A stretch of DNA of 7,322 nucleotides from Bacteroidota bacterium (lineage in GTDB: Bacteria; Bacteroidota; Bacteroidia; Chitinophagales; LD1): positions 1 to 7,322 of the forward strand of contig JAEYZB010000121.1 of assembly GCA_023428205.1 (NCBI GenBank), written 5' to 3'. The notes under the pieces are model-generated. The model had not been told where the DNA came from. It did not search any database and saw only the letters and a list, made by a program, of their open reading frames with translations. Below are positions 1-6,198 of this stretch, one piece after another. Position numbers and translations under genes: made by a program. Positions within the stretch are counted from its first letter, which is position 1. The number at the start of each line of letters is the position of its first letter.

Positions 1-32
1 GAAGGTTTGGGGTTCGAATCCCTACGGGATCA
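1..32 (+). tRNA. tRNA 3' end (partial, isotype undetermined)
   Basis: The window opens inside a tRNA. The T loop TTCGAAT (13-19) is flanked by a five-pair T stem (8-12 with 20-24, including one G-T pair). It is followed by the 3' acceptor strand CGGGATC (25-31) and discriminator A32. The bases before it (AGGTT, 3-7) fit a five-base variable loop, which argues against Leu, Ser and Tyr. No CCA is encoded, so the end would be added enzymatically. The anticodon lies upstream of the window, so the amino acid cannot be assigned; the missing 5' acceptor strand should read close to GATCCCG. Confidence 0.85.
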
Positions 33-36
33 CAAA

Positions 37-77
37 AAATAAAGCAGCTTCTTTTGAAGTGGCTTTATTTATTTTTA
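37..77 (+). terminator. Intrinsic terminator after the tRNA
   Basis: Bases 37-51 pair with 56-70 around a TTTT loop. The stem is about 15 pairs long with one A-G mismatch and one G-T wobble, and is followed by a T-rich run to about 76. The A-rich 5' flank (34-39) would give a U tract on the opposite strand, so it could work in both directions. It most likely ends the tRNA transcript. Its 3' edge is only a few bases from the start codon of the next gene. Confidence 0.75.
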
Positions 78-81
78 CCAC

Positions 82-1071
82 ATGGATAAACTCATAAACG
101 ATATTTTTTCTTGCACACCGCAAACATTTGACGATGTAGCGTTGCAAGTTTATCGTTATCAGTATGAAAATGTATCTGTTTACCGTTCGTTTTGTGAAGC
201 GATGAAGCGCACACCCGAAAGGGTCGAAAAAAACGAGGACATTCCATTTCTGCCGATTGAATTTTTCAAATCTCACAAAATAATTGCGGACGGAAAAAGT
301 ACAGAACTCCTTTTTGAAAGCTCGACCACCACAGGCTCAATTCCGAGTAAACATTACGTTTCCGATAAAACAATTTACGAAACTTCATTTCTAAAAACAT
401 TTCGGCAGTTTTATGGTGAGCCGGAAGATTATTTGATTTTGGCGCTACTTCCCTCCTACTTGGAGCGCGGAAATTCTTCGCTCGTTTATATGACAAATGA
501 ACTCATAGCGCAATCGAAATATTCCGAGAGTTCGTTTTTTTTGCACGACACGGAACGTTTGCGCGAAGTGCTAAGAACTGCTTTGCAAAACACTTCTATT
601 AAAATTTTATTGATTGGTGTAACCTACGCGCTATTAGATTTTGCGGAGCAATTCCCAATGAATTTAGGTAACACTATTGTAATGGAAACGGGCGGAATGA
701 AAGGACGAAAAGCTGAACTCACCCGCACGGAAGTTCACCAATTTTTACAAAAGCAATTTTCTGTTCCGCAAATTCATTCGGAATATGGAATGACAGAACT
801 TTTATCACAAGCCTACACTACGCGAAACGGAACATTTACCTGTCCGCCATGGATGCGTGTGTTGGCACGTGACCCCTATGAGCCGACTGCGATTTTAGCT
901 GCCGGAAAAACGGGCGCACTGAATGTGATTGATTTAGCGAATGTCTATTCGTGTTCCTTTATCGCCACAAGCGATGCGGGCACTGTTCTTGCCAATGGAG
1001 AATTTGAAGTGGCGGGACGAATGGACGCTGCCGAAACGCGCGGATGTAATTTGATGTATACTTCAATGTAA
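82..1071 (+). CDS. LuxE / PaaK-type acyl-protein synthetase-like adenylating enzyme
   Basis: The 329-residue protein resembles the LuxE acyl-protein synthetase branch of the ANL (adenylate-forming) superfamily, whose members activate a carboxylic acid with ATP and pass the acyl group to a thiol. Visible motifs are the Ser/Thr/Gly-rich ATP loop SSTTTGS (80-86), the adenylate-binding motif SEYGMTEL (233-240) and GRMD (312-315). The chain ends soon after, without the mobile C-terminal domain of full CoA ligases, as in LuxE. Cys322 in RGC near the C-terminus may match the cysteine that bacterial LuxE uses as acyl carrier; that is inference. The start at 82 is preferred because the next Met is residue 41 and the intervening residues look like conserved N-terminal sequence. 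The true substrate is unknown, and no reductase (luxC) or transferase (luxD) gene is in view. It is separated from the his operon by 273 bases, so a link to histidine synthesis is not implied. Confidence 0.8.
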   Translation: MDKLINDIFSCTPQTFDDVALQVYRYQYENVSVYRSFCEAMKRTPERVEKNEDIPFLPIEFFKSHKIIADGKSTELLFESSTTTGSIPSKHYVSDKTIYETSFLKTFRQFYGEPEDYLILALLPSYLERGNSSLVYMTNELIAQSKYSESSFFLHDTERLREVLRTALQNTSIKILLIGVTYALLDFAEQFPMNLGNTIVMETGGMKGRKAELTRTEVHQFLQKQFSVPQIHSEYGMTELLSQAYTTRNGTFTCPPWMRVLARDPYEPTAILAAGKTGALNVIDLANVYSCSFIATSDAGTVLANGEFEVAGRMDAAETRGCNLMYTSM

Positions 1072-1123
1072 TGATGCATTCGTTCGAAAAAACTTCTACA
1101 GCATAACCTATAAACAACAAAAA

Positions 1124-1155
1124 CTTGCTCATTTAAAAATAACTTCTTACCATTG
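1124..1155 (+). promoter_or_regulatory. Candidate Bacteroidota-type promoter of the his leader
   Basis: CTTG at 1124-1127 and TACCATTG at 1148-1155 are 20 bases apart. This resembles the Bacteroidota primary sigma consensus TTTG - about 19-20 bases - TAnnTTTG, with one mismatch in each box. Transcription would start near 1160-1163, leaving a short A-rich 5' leader of about 16 bases before the leader-peptide start codon at 1178. The placement suits an attenuator, but such degenerate boxes occur by chance in AT-rich DNA. Confidence 0.4.
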
Positions 1156-1177
1156 CAGTGTTCTAAAACGAAACGAC

Positions 1178-1231
1178 ATGTTTAATCAATTACATCATCA
1201 TCATTTTTGCACTTGCACTCAAGCGAGCTGA
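1178..1231 (+). CDS. hisL: his operon leader peptide with four consecutive His codons
   Basis: A 17-codon open frame encodes MFNQLHHHHFCTCTQAS and ends in TGA. Four CAT codons in a row occupy 1193-1204, and the frame lies upstream of an intrinsic terminator and hisG. This is the classic arrangement of a histidine attenuator: when charged tRNA-His is scarce, the ribosome stalls at the CAT run and changes the folding of the RNA ahead. The start is preceded by an A-rich stretch (1165-1177) rather than a Shine-Dalgarno sequence, as for the other genes here. The stop codon lies inside the 3' arm of the downstream hairpin, so a ribosome that finishes the peptide would also influence folding. The peptide itself probably has no function once made. 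It differs in sequence from the E. coli leader apart from the His run. Confidence 0.85.
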   Translation: MFNQLHHHHFCTCTQAS

Positions 1232-1259
1232 GAATGATATAATGTAAATCAAAATATCT

Positions 1260-1293
1260 AATCCCGTTTGAGTAAATCGAACGGGATTTTTTT
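1260..1293 (+). terminator. Attenuator terminator before hisG
   Basis: Bases 1260-1271 pair with 1277-1288 in an unbroken 12-pair stem (one G-T) closed by the loop GTAAA. The stem has a GC-rich core CCCG/CGGG and runs into seven T residues (1287-1293). It sits between the His-rich leader peptide and hisG, so it is the regulated terminator of the attenuator. It may also stop any transcription running through from the upstream LuxE-like gene, after which no terminator of its own was found. Confidence 0.9.
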
Positions 1294-1326
1294 ATACAAT
1301 TATTCCAAGTTCAGATTTACTCAAAC
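1266..1326 (+). repeat. Perfect 13-base inverted repeat bridging the terminator and the hisG 5' leader
   Basis: GTTTGAGTAAATC (1266-1278) is the exact reverse complement of GATTTACTCAAAC (1314-1326). The first copy covers the 5' arm, loop and first two bases of the 3' arm of the attenuator terminator. The second ends 18 bases before the hisG start codon. The second copy also contains ACTCAA, the core of the upstream antiterminator strand at 1217-1222. A helix between the copies cannot coexist with the terminator or the antiterminator in one RNA. Its role is unknown. Confidence 0.8.
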
Positions 1327-1344
1327 ATTTTAAAACAAAACAAA

Positions 1345-2202
1345 ATGAGTAATCTGAAAATTGCCCTACAAAAAAGTGGCAGACTAAGCGAAAAATCAAT
1401 CGCTCTTCTGGAAGAATGTAGTATTAAAATCCCAAACGGAGGAGGAAAGTTGATTGCCGAATCAAGTAATTTCCCTGTTGAAATTTTATTTCTGCGAGAT
1501 GATGATATTCCGCAGTATGTAGAACAACAAGTTGCGGACATTGGTATTATCGGTGAAAATATATTTATCGAAAGTCAGAAAAACATAAGCATCATCGAAA
1601 AATTAGGCTTTTCAGCTTGTCGTTTAAGCCTGGCCGTTCCCAAAGAAACAACTTATAACGACTTGCGTTTTTTCAATAACAAGAAGATAGCCACCTCCTA
1701 CCCCAATATTCTTGGGGAATATTTTCAAAAAAACAACATTAATGCCACTATCGAAATCATTTCCGGCAGTGTAGAAATTGCACCGGGAATCGGTTTGGCA
1801 GATGGCATTTGCGATATTATCAGCAGTGGCAGCACTTTACTATCTAATGGATTAAAAGAAGTAGAAAAGGTATTAGACAGTCAGGCTGTAATCGTTGCAA
1901 ATCAAAATTTGGACGAAGACAAACAATTTGTTTTAGACAAATTATTATTCCGTATCCGAGCCGTCCGCAAAGCAAAAGAGAACAAGTATATCCTCCTCAA
2001 CGCGCCCAATGAACGATTGAAAAAAATAATGGAAATACTTCCCGGCATGAATAGTCCGACCATTCTTCCATTGGCTAAAGAAGGATGGAGCAGCTTACAT
2101 TCTGTCATAAGCGAAGACCAATTTTGGAACATCATAGATGAATTAAAAGAGGCCGGAGCAGAAGGTATTTTAGTTGTTCCGATAGAAAAAATGATTCTTT
2201 AA
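1345..2202 (+). CDS. hisG: ATP phosphoribosyltransferase, long form (HisG)
   Basis: HisG catalyses the first committed step of histidine synthesis, joining ATP and PRPP to give phosphoribosyl-ATP in the cytoplasm. The 285-residue protein starts with the family pattern LKIALQKSGRLS and carries the PRPP-binding segment GLADGICDIISSGSTL (150-165). Residues from about 210 to the end, including PTILPL (238-243) and VVPIEKM (277-283), form the C-terminal ACT-like regulatory domain of the long HisG type. That type does not need HisZ and is usually inhibited by histidine. The start is set by alignment with the family N-terminus and by the A-rich tract (1328-1344) before the ATG. It is the first structural gene after the attenuator, and hisD follows after 17 bases. 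Confidence 0.97.
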   Translation: MSNLKIALQKSGRLSEKSIALLEECSIKIPNGGGKLIAESSNFPVEILFLRDDDIPQYVEQQVADIGIIGENIFIESQKNISIIEKLGFSACRLSLAVPKETTYNDLRFFNNKKIATSYPNILGEYFQKNNINATIEIISGSVEIAPGIGLADGICDIISSGSTLLSNGLKEVEKVLDSQAVIVANQNLDEDKQFVLDKLLFRIRAVRKAKENKYILLNAPNERLKKIMEILPGMNSPTILPLAKEGWSSLHSVISEDQFWNIIDELKEAGAEGILVVPIEKMIL

Positions 2203-2219
2203 AACGAAATGAGAATACT

Positions 2220-3509
2220 ATGAAAACAATAATTAATCCTCCTTTTTCGGAATGGGAAAAACGTTGTCAAAGACCATTTTTTCCTTCTGAGGATTTGGAA
2301 GAAAAAGTAAAAACCATCCTGCAGCGAGTACGCCTTGAAGGGGATAACGCTCTAAAAGAATTCACGCTACAGTTTGACCGAATAAATATAGAGCAACTCA
2401 AGGTGAGCGAATCAGAAATGGAGATGGCAAAAAGGCAAGTACCCGAAATATTAAAAAAAGCAATTGCAGTAGCAGCCAAAAATATTCGCACATTTCACAA
2501 CACTCAAAAAAGTATCGAAGCGCCTGTAGAAACAATGACAGGGATTACCTGTTGGCGAAAAAGCGTTGCTATTGAAAATGTAGGATTATACATTCCAGGC
2601 GGTTCGGCACCTCTTTTTTCCACCATATTAATGCTAGCTATACCGGCAATGATTGCAGGTTGTAAGCGAATCGTGCTATGCACTCCGCCAGAAAAAAACG
2701 GCTCTATAAATCCTGCTATCCTATATACGGCCTCTCTTTTGGGAATCAAAGAGCTATTTAAGATAGGAGGCGCACAAGCAATTGCTGCACTGGCTTACGG
2801 AACAGAAAGTATTCCTAAAATGGACAAAATATTTGGCCCCGGAAATCAGTATGTAACCAAAGCCAAAGAACTCATTCAAAAAAATGGCATAGCGATTGAT
2901 TTGCCTGCCGGACCAAGCGAAGTGCTTGTTATTGCTGATAGAAATGCTGATCCGGATTTTGTAGCGGCCGATTTACTTTCTCAGGCTGAACACGGAGCAG
3001 ACAGCCAAGTCGTTCTATTGACCGATAATCTTGAATTTGTCGAAAAGGTGAAAATTGCTTTAGAAAATCAACGCATTCTCTTACCCAGAGCAGAGGTCAT
3101 CGAAATGGCTTTGAAAAATAGTTTTTCAATTGTTTTCAACTCCATAAACGAGTGTATTGAATTCAGCAATTTTTACGCCCCTGAGCATTTAATATTGGCG
3201 ATTGAAGAATGCAATCATTATGCAGATAAAATACAAAATGCAGGTTCCGTCTTCTTGGGAAATTATTCGTGTGAAAGTGCAGGAGATTATGCCAGCGGAA
3301 CTAATCACACATTGCCTACCAACGGATACGCAAAGAATTATAGCGGTGTATCGGTAGACAGTTTCGTGAAGAAAATCACTTTCCAGAAAATCAGCAAAGA
3401 AGGACTCCAAAACATAGGAGAAACTATTGAGTTAATGGCCGGAGCCGAGCAATTAATGGCTCACAAAAATGCCGTTTCTATAAGATTAGAAAAAATAAAT
3501 AATGGATAA
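2220..3509 (+). CDS. hisD: Histidinol dehydrogenase (HisD)
   Basis: HisD performs the last two steps of the pathway, the NAD-dependent oxidation of L-histidinol through the aldehyde to L-histidine. The 429-residue length is normal. The zinc ligands known from the E. coli enzyme (Gln259, His262, Asp360, His419) are matched by Gln255, His258, Asp356 and His415. The catalytic Glu-His pair is present as Glu322-His323 in APEHL. All are displaced by a constant four residues, so the enzyme looks intact. The glycine-rich stretches YIPGGSAPL (124-132) and IFGPGNQYVTKAK (204-216) are also family landmarks. Its end overlaps hisC by eight bases. Confidence 0.98.
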   Translation: MKTIINPPFSEWEKRCQRPFFPSEDLEEKVKTILQRVRLEGDNALKEFTLQFDRINIEQLKVSESEMEMAKRQVPEILKKAIAVAAKNIRTFHNTQKSIEAPVETMTGITCWRKSVAIENVGLYIPGGSAPLFSTILMLAIPAMIAGCKRIVLCTPPEKNGSINPAILYTASLLGIKELFKIGGAQAIAALAYGTESIPKMDKIFGPGNQYVTKAKELIQKNGIAIDLPAGPSEVLVIADRNADPDFVAADLLSQAEHGADSQVVLLTDNLEFVEKVKIALENQRILLPRAEVIEMALKNSFSIVFNSINECIEFSNFYAPEHLILAIEECNHYADKIQNAGSVFLGNYSCESAGDYASGTNHTLPTNGYAKNYSGVSVDSFVKKITFQKISKEGLQNIGETIELMAGAEQLMAHKNAVSIRLEKINNG

Positions 3510-4539
3510 TAACATTCAACAACTCGTAAGAAAAAACATAAAGCACCTTGCTTCCTATTCCAGTGCCAGAGAAGAATATACAGGAAAAGAAGGCGTGTTT
3601 TTAGATGCTAACGAAAATCCGTTTGGAATCTACAATCGCTACCCCGATCCTTATCAATACGCATTAAAGCAAAAACTGTCTGAACTTAAAAATGTCAGTA
3701 CAAACCAAATTTTCATTGGAAACGGAAGCGATGAAGTGATTGATATCGCGTTTCGTATTTTTTGCGAACCCAATAAGGATAAGGCTTTGACATTTTCTCC
3801 TACTTATGGAATGTATGAAGTATCAGCCAATATTAACGCAGTGGAATTGATAAAACTGCCTCTGAACCATGAATTTCAAATAGACAAAAACCGTTTACAG
3901 CCCTTCCTCTCAGACGAAAATCTAAAGCTTATTTTCATTTGTTCGCCCAATAATCCAACCGGAAATTTGTTCCATACGGCAGACATTGAATATATTCTCC
4001 ACAACTTTAACGGAATGGTTCTCATAGATGAAGCATACATTGATTTTTGTTCGCAACCCTCATTTATTGAAAAAACAAAAGACTATCCAAACTTAATTGT
4101 CATCCAAACACTAAGCAAAGCATGGGGATTAGCGGGAATACGCTTAGGAATCGCCTTTATGAATGAAACCGTTTTAGCATACTACAACAAAGTCAAGGCT
4201 CCGTACAATGTTAGCGCTATCAATCAAAGAATAGCATTAGATACCTTAAATAAGGAAGTGGAATACCGCCAGAGAGTGGAGGAAATAATGACTGAAAAAG
4301 AAAAATTGAAAGAGCGACTTAAGCAGCTAGATTGTATTCGAAAAATATATCCATCTGATGCTAATTTCTTGCTGATAGAAGTTGATGATGCCAATAAATT
4401 ATATCATAAATTGATTGAACAAAAAATCATTATCCGAAACCGAGATTCGGTTGTAAAAAACTGCGTGCGAATTACGATTGGCACACCACAGGAAAACGAA
4501 AAATTATTGAATACCTTAAAAGAAATAAGCAATGGCTAA
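3502..4539 (+). CDS. hisC: Histidinol-phosphate aminotransferase (HisC)
   Basis: HisC is a PLP-dependent fold type I aminotransferase that converts imidazole acetol phosphate and glutamate into histidinol phosphate and 2-oxoglutarate. The 345-residue protein contains SPNNPTGN (148-155), the PLP-ring partners Asp176 and Tyr179 in DEAY, and the Schiff-base lysine Lys206 in TLSKAWGLAGIRLG, followed by phosphate-binding Arg214. It also has the substrate-carboxylate or phosphate arginine Arg323 in CVRITIG. LDANENPFG (34-42) is the usual N-terminal motif. The start at 3502 lies inside the end of hisD (ATGGATAA), which suggests coupled translation. Context within the operon favours HisC over related aromatic aminotransferases. 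Confidence 0.97.
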   Translation: MDNNIQQLVRKNIKHLASYSSAREEYTGKEGVFLDANENPFGIYNRYPDPYQYALKQKLSELKNVSTNQIFIGNGSDEVIDIAFRIFCEPNKDKALTFSPTYGMYEVSANINAVELIKLPLNHEFQIDKNRLQPFLSDENLKLIFICSPNNPTGNLFHTADIEYILHNFNGMVLIDEAYIDFCSQPSFIEKTKDYPNLIVIQTLSKAWGLAGIRLGIAFMNETVLAYYNKVKAPYNVSAINQRIALDTLNKEVEYRQRVEEIMTEKEKLKERLKQLDCIRKIYPSDANFLLIEVDDANKLYHKLIEQKIIIRNRDSVVKNCVRITIGTPQENEKLLNTLKEISNG

Positions 4540-5623
4540 AAAAGTTTTATTCATAGACCGAGATGGAACAATAATCCAAGAATCCGAAAATCTCCCTATT
4601 GCTAACTTGGAGAAACTGGAATTTCGCCCTCATGCAATCAGCAGTCTTTCCAGAATTGCCAAAGAATTGAATTATGAACTTGTCCTGATCAGCAATCAGG
4701 ATGGGCTTGGAACGGCTTCTTTTCCTGAATCTACGTTCTACGCTATTCACAACTTTATTCTTACTCTTTTAAAAAATGAAGGTGTCAGCTTCGCTGATAT
4801 TTTTATCGACCCTTCTTCTGAATCTGAAAACAAACCACCCAAAATATCCGAAACGGTAAGATTGAATAAATACATCTACGGAGACTACGATTTAAAAAAC
4901 TCTTATGTTATCGGAAATAAAAAGACAAGTTTGCAATTAGCCGAAAACTTAGGCTCCCAATCTATTTTCATCAGCGAGGATCATGCGGCTAACGCGACAT
5001 TTATGACTACCGATTGGAACGAAATTTACCAATATCTGAAAAGTATTCCGATGATTGGAAAGGTCCGCAGAAAAACGCTGGAAACCGATGTAAACATTGA
5101 AGTAAATTTAAACGGCAACGGACAATCATCTATTGATACAGGCTTACCGTTTTTTGACCACATGCTGCAGCAAATCGCAAAGCACGGAAATTTCGATTTG
5201 ACCATTCAGGTAAAAGGAGACTTGGAAATAGACGAGCACCACACCATTGAGGATACCGCCATTGCATTAGGAGAGGCTATTTTACAAGCTTTAGGAAACA
5301 AAAAAGGGATTGAACGTTACGGCTTCCTTTTACCAATGGACGATTGTTTGGCACAAGTTGCGGTTGATTTTGGAGGTCGGCCATGGTTAGTGTGGGATGT
5401 CGCCTTTAAAAGAGAAAAAATAGGCGAAGTCCCTACTGAAATGTTTTTTCACTTTTTCAAATCATTCAGCGATTACGCAAAATGTAATTTGAATATCAAA
5501 GCAGAAGGAGAAAACGAGCATCACAAAATAGAATCAGTATTTAAAGCCTTTGCCAAAGCGGTAAAAATGGCGGTGAGCAAAACAGGAAATTTCAACAGAC
5601 CAAGCACAAAAGGTTCCCTATGA
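4532..5623 (+). CDS. hisB: Bifunctional HisB: HAD histidinol-phosphatase domain (motif IV altered) plus imidazoleglycerol-phosphate dehydratase
   Basis: The 363-residue protein has the two-domain layout of E. coli HisB. Residues 1 to about 170 form a HAD-type histidinol-phosphatase domain with motif I DRDGT (nucleophile Asp9, acid Asp11) and motif II ISNQDGLGT (53-61). However, the motif IV pattern GDxxTD reads GNKKTS (128-133), so both Mg-binding acids are replaced. The Cys/His zinc loop of the E. coli domain is absent (about 93-102), and the motif III lysine region reads NKPPK (100-104). Residues from about 180 on form the dehydratase domain, with FFDHML (207-212), HHTIED (236-241) and EHHKIES (329-335) supplying the metal-binding His and Glu residues, and they look intact. 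The dehydratase assignment is firm; phosphatase activity is doubtful. The start overlaps the end of hisC by eight bases. Confidence 0.95.
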   Translation: MAKKVLFIDRDGTIIQESENLPIANLEKLEFRPHAISSLSRIAKELNYELVLISNQDGLGTASFPESTFYAIHNFILTLLKNEGVSFADIFIDPSSESENKPPKISETVRLNKYIYGDYDLKNSYVIGNKKTSLQLAENLGSQSIFISEDHAANATFMTTDWNEIYQYLKSIPMIGKVRRKTLETDVNIEVNLNGNGQSSIDTGLPFFDHMLQQIAKHGNFDLTIQVKGDLEIDEHHTIEDTAIALGEAILQALGNKKGIERYGFLLPMDDCLAQVAVDFGGRPWLVWDVAFKREKIGEVPTEMFFHFFKSFSDYAKCNLNIKAEGENEHHKIESVFKAFAKAVKMAVSKTGNFNRPSTKGSL

Positions 5624-6198
5624 TAGCTATACTTAAATACAATGCCGGCAATGCAACATCTGTAGAAAATGCCGTAAAACGACTCGGATATCAAACTGAG
5701 ATAACGGACGATATCGCGCTGCTTCGTTCTGCAGAAAAAGTCATTTTCCCGGGTGTAGGAGAAGCCGGTTCGGCAATGGATTATCTGAGAACAAAAGGAC
5801 TTGATGAGGTCATTAAATCCCTCCAACAGCCCGTTTTGGGTATCTGCCTCGGAATGCAACTTCTCTGCCAATCTTCCGAAGAAGGCGACACAAAAGCATT
5901 AGGTGTTTTCAAAAGCAACGTCCTGAAATTCCCATCCAAAGAGCTTGTGCCACATACCGGATGGAATAATTTCACTTCTGTGAAAGGAAAGCTGTTTGAA
6001 GGTATTCAGCCTAATGACAACTGTTACTTTGTGCATAGTTATTATGCGAGTATCAGTGAAGAAACCATTGCCGTCACCGATTATATTTTGCCTTTCAGTG
6101 CTGCCTTGCAGAAAGATAATTTTTATGCAACCCAATTTCACCCCGAAAAATCCGCGCAAATCGGAAGTGCAATTTTGAAAAACTTTTTGAACCTATGA
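5620..6198 (+). CDS. hisH: Imidazole glycerol phosphate synthase, glutaminase subunit (HisH)
   Basis: HisH is a class I glutamine amidotransferase that hydrolyses glutamine and channels ammonia into HisF. The 192-residue protein has the complete catalytic triad: Cys76 in GICLGMQ, and His174 and Glu176 in QFHPEKS. PGVG (44-47) supplies the oxyanion-side strand, and PHTGWN (111-116) is the HisH signature that separates it from PabA or TrpG glutaminases. The gene starts within the hisB stop (ATGA overlap) and ends in an ATGA overlap with hisA. Its partner hisF is two genes downstream. Confidence 0.97.
   Translation: MIAILKYNAGNATSVENAVKRLGYQTEITDDIALLRSAEKVIFPGVGEAGSAMDYLRTKGLDEVIKSLQQPVLGICLGMQLLCQSSEEGDTKALGVFKSNVLKFPSKELVPHTGWNNFTSVKGKLFEGIQPNDNCYFVHSYYASISEETIAVTDYILPFSAALQKDNFYATQFHPEKSAQIGSAILKNFLNL

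Larger units (their letters stand above)
1160..1293 (+). promoter_or_regulatory. Histidine-responsive transcription attenuator
   Basis: Three mutually exclusive RNA helices can be drawn. The first is a hairpin at 1200-1238, with ATCATT (1200-1205) pairing AATGAT (1233-1238) and CTTGC (1212-1216) pairing GCGAG (1223-1227); it starts within the His codons and holds ACTCAA in its loop. The second is an antiterminator in which ACTCAAGCG (1217-1225) pairs with CGTTTGAGT (1265-1273), nine pairs with one G-U. The third is the terminator at 1260-1288. A ribosome stalled on the His codons would open the first helix and free 1217-1225 to capture the 5' arm of the terminator, letting transcription enter hisG. 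With ample histidine the first helix or the moving ribosome blocks this and the terminator forms. The pairings are read by eye; no folding energies were computed. Confidence 0.8.

Noticed and set aside
22..276. Minus-strand open frame of 84 residues across the tRNA end and the start of the LuxE-like gene
   Set aside because: It overlaps a tRNA, a terminator and a well-supported gene on the other strand, and its translation shows no recognisable family pattern.
1..1071. tRNA 3' end next to a possibly foreign gene, suggesting an integrated element
   Set aside because: No integrase, no repeat of the tRNA 3' end elsewhere in the window and no clear change in base composition were seen; this looks like ordinary gene adjacency.
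1072..1123. Possible terminator for the LuxE-like gene around the TTCGAA palindrome and A run
   Set aside because: No stem of useful length followed by a T tract could be drawn, so no terminator is claimed there.
1213..1243. TTGCAC ... TATAAT resembling an E. coli-type sigma-70 promoter inside the leader
   Set aside because: TATAAT at 1238-1243 is exact, but the spacing to TTGCAC is 19 bases, Bacteroidota use a different consensus, and these bases are explained by the attenuator hairpin.
5521..5871. Minus-strand open frame of 116 residues opposite the hisB/hisH junction
   Set aside because: It lies wholly antisense to two clear histidine genes, has no family resemblance and is explained as a shadow of their codon use.
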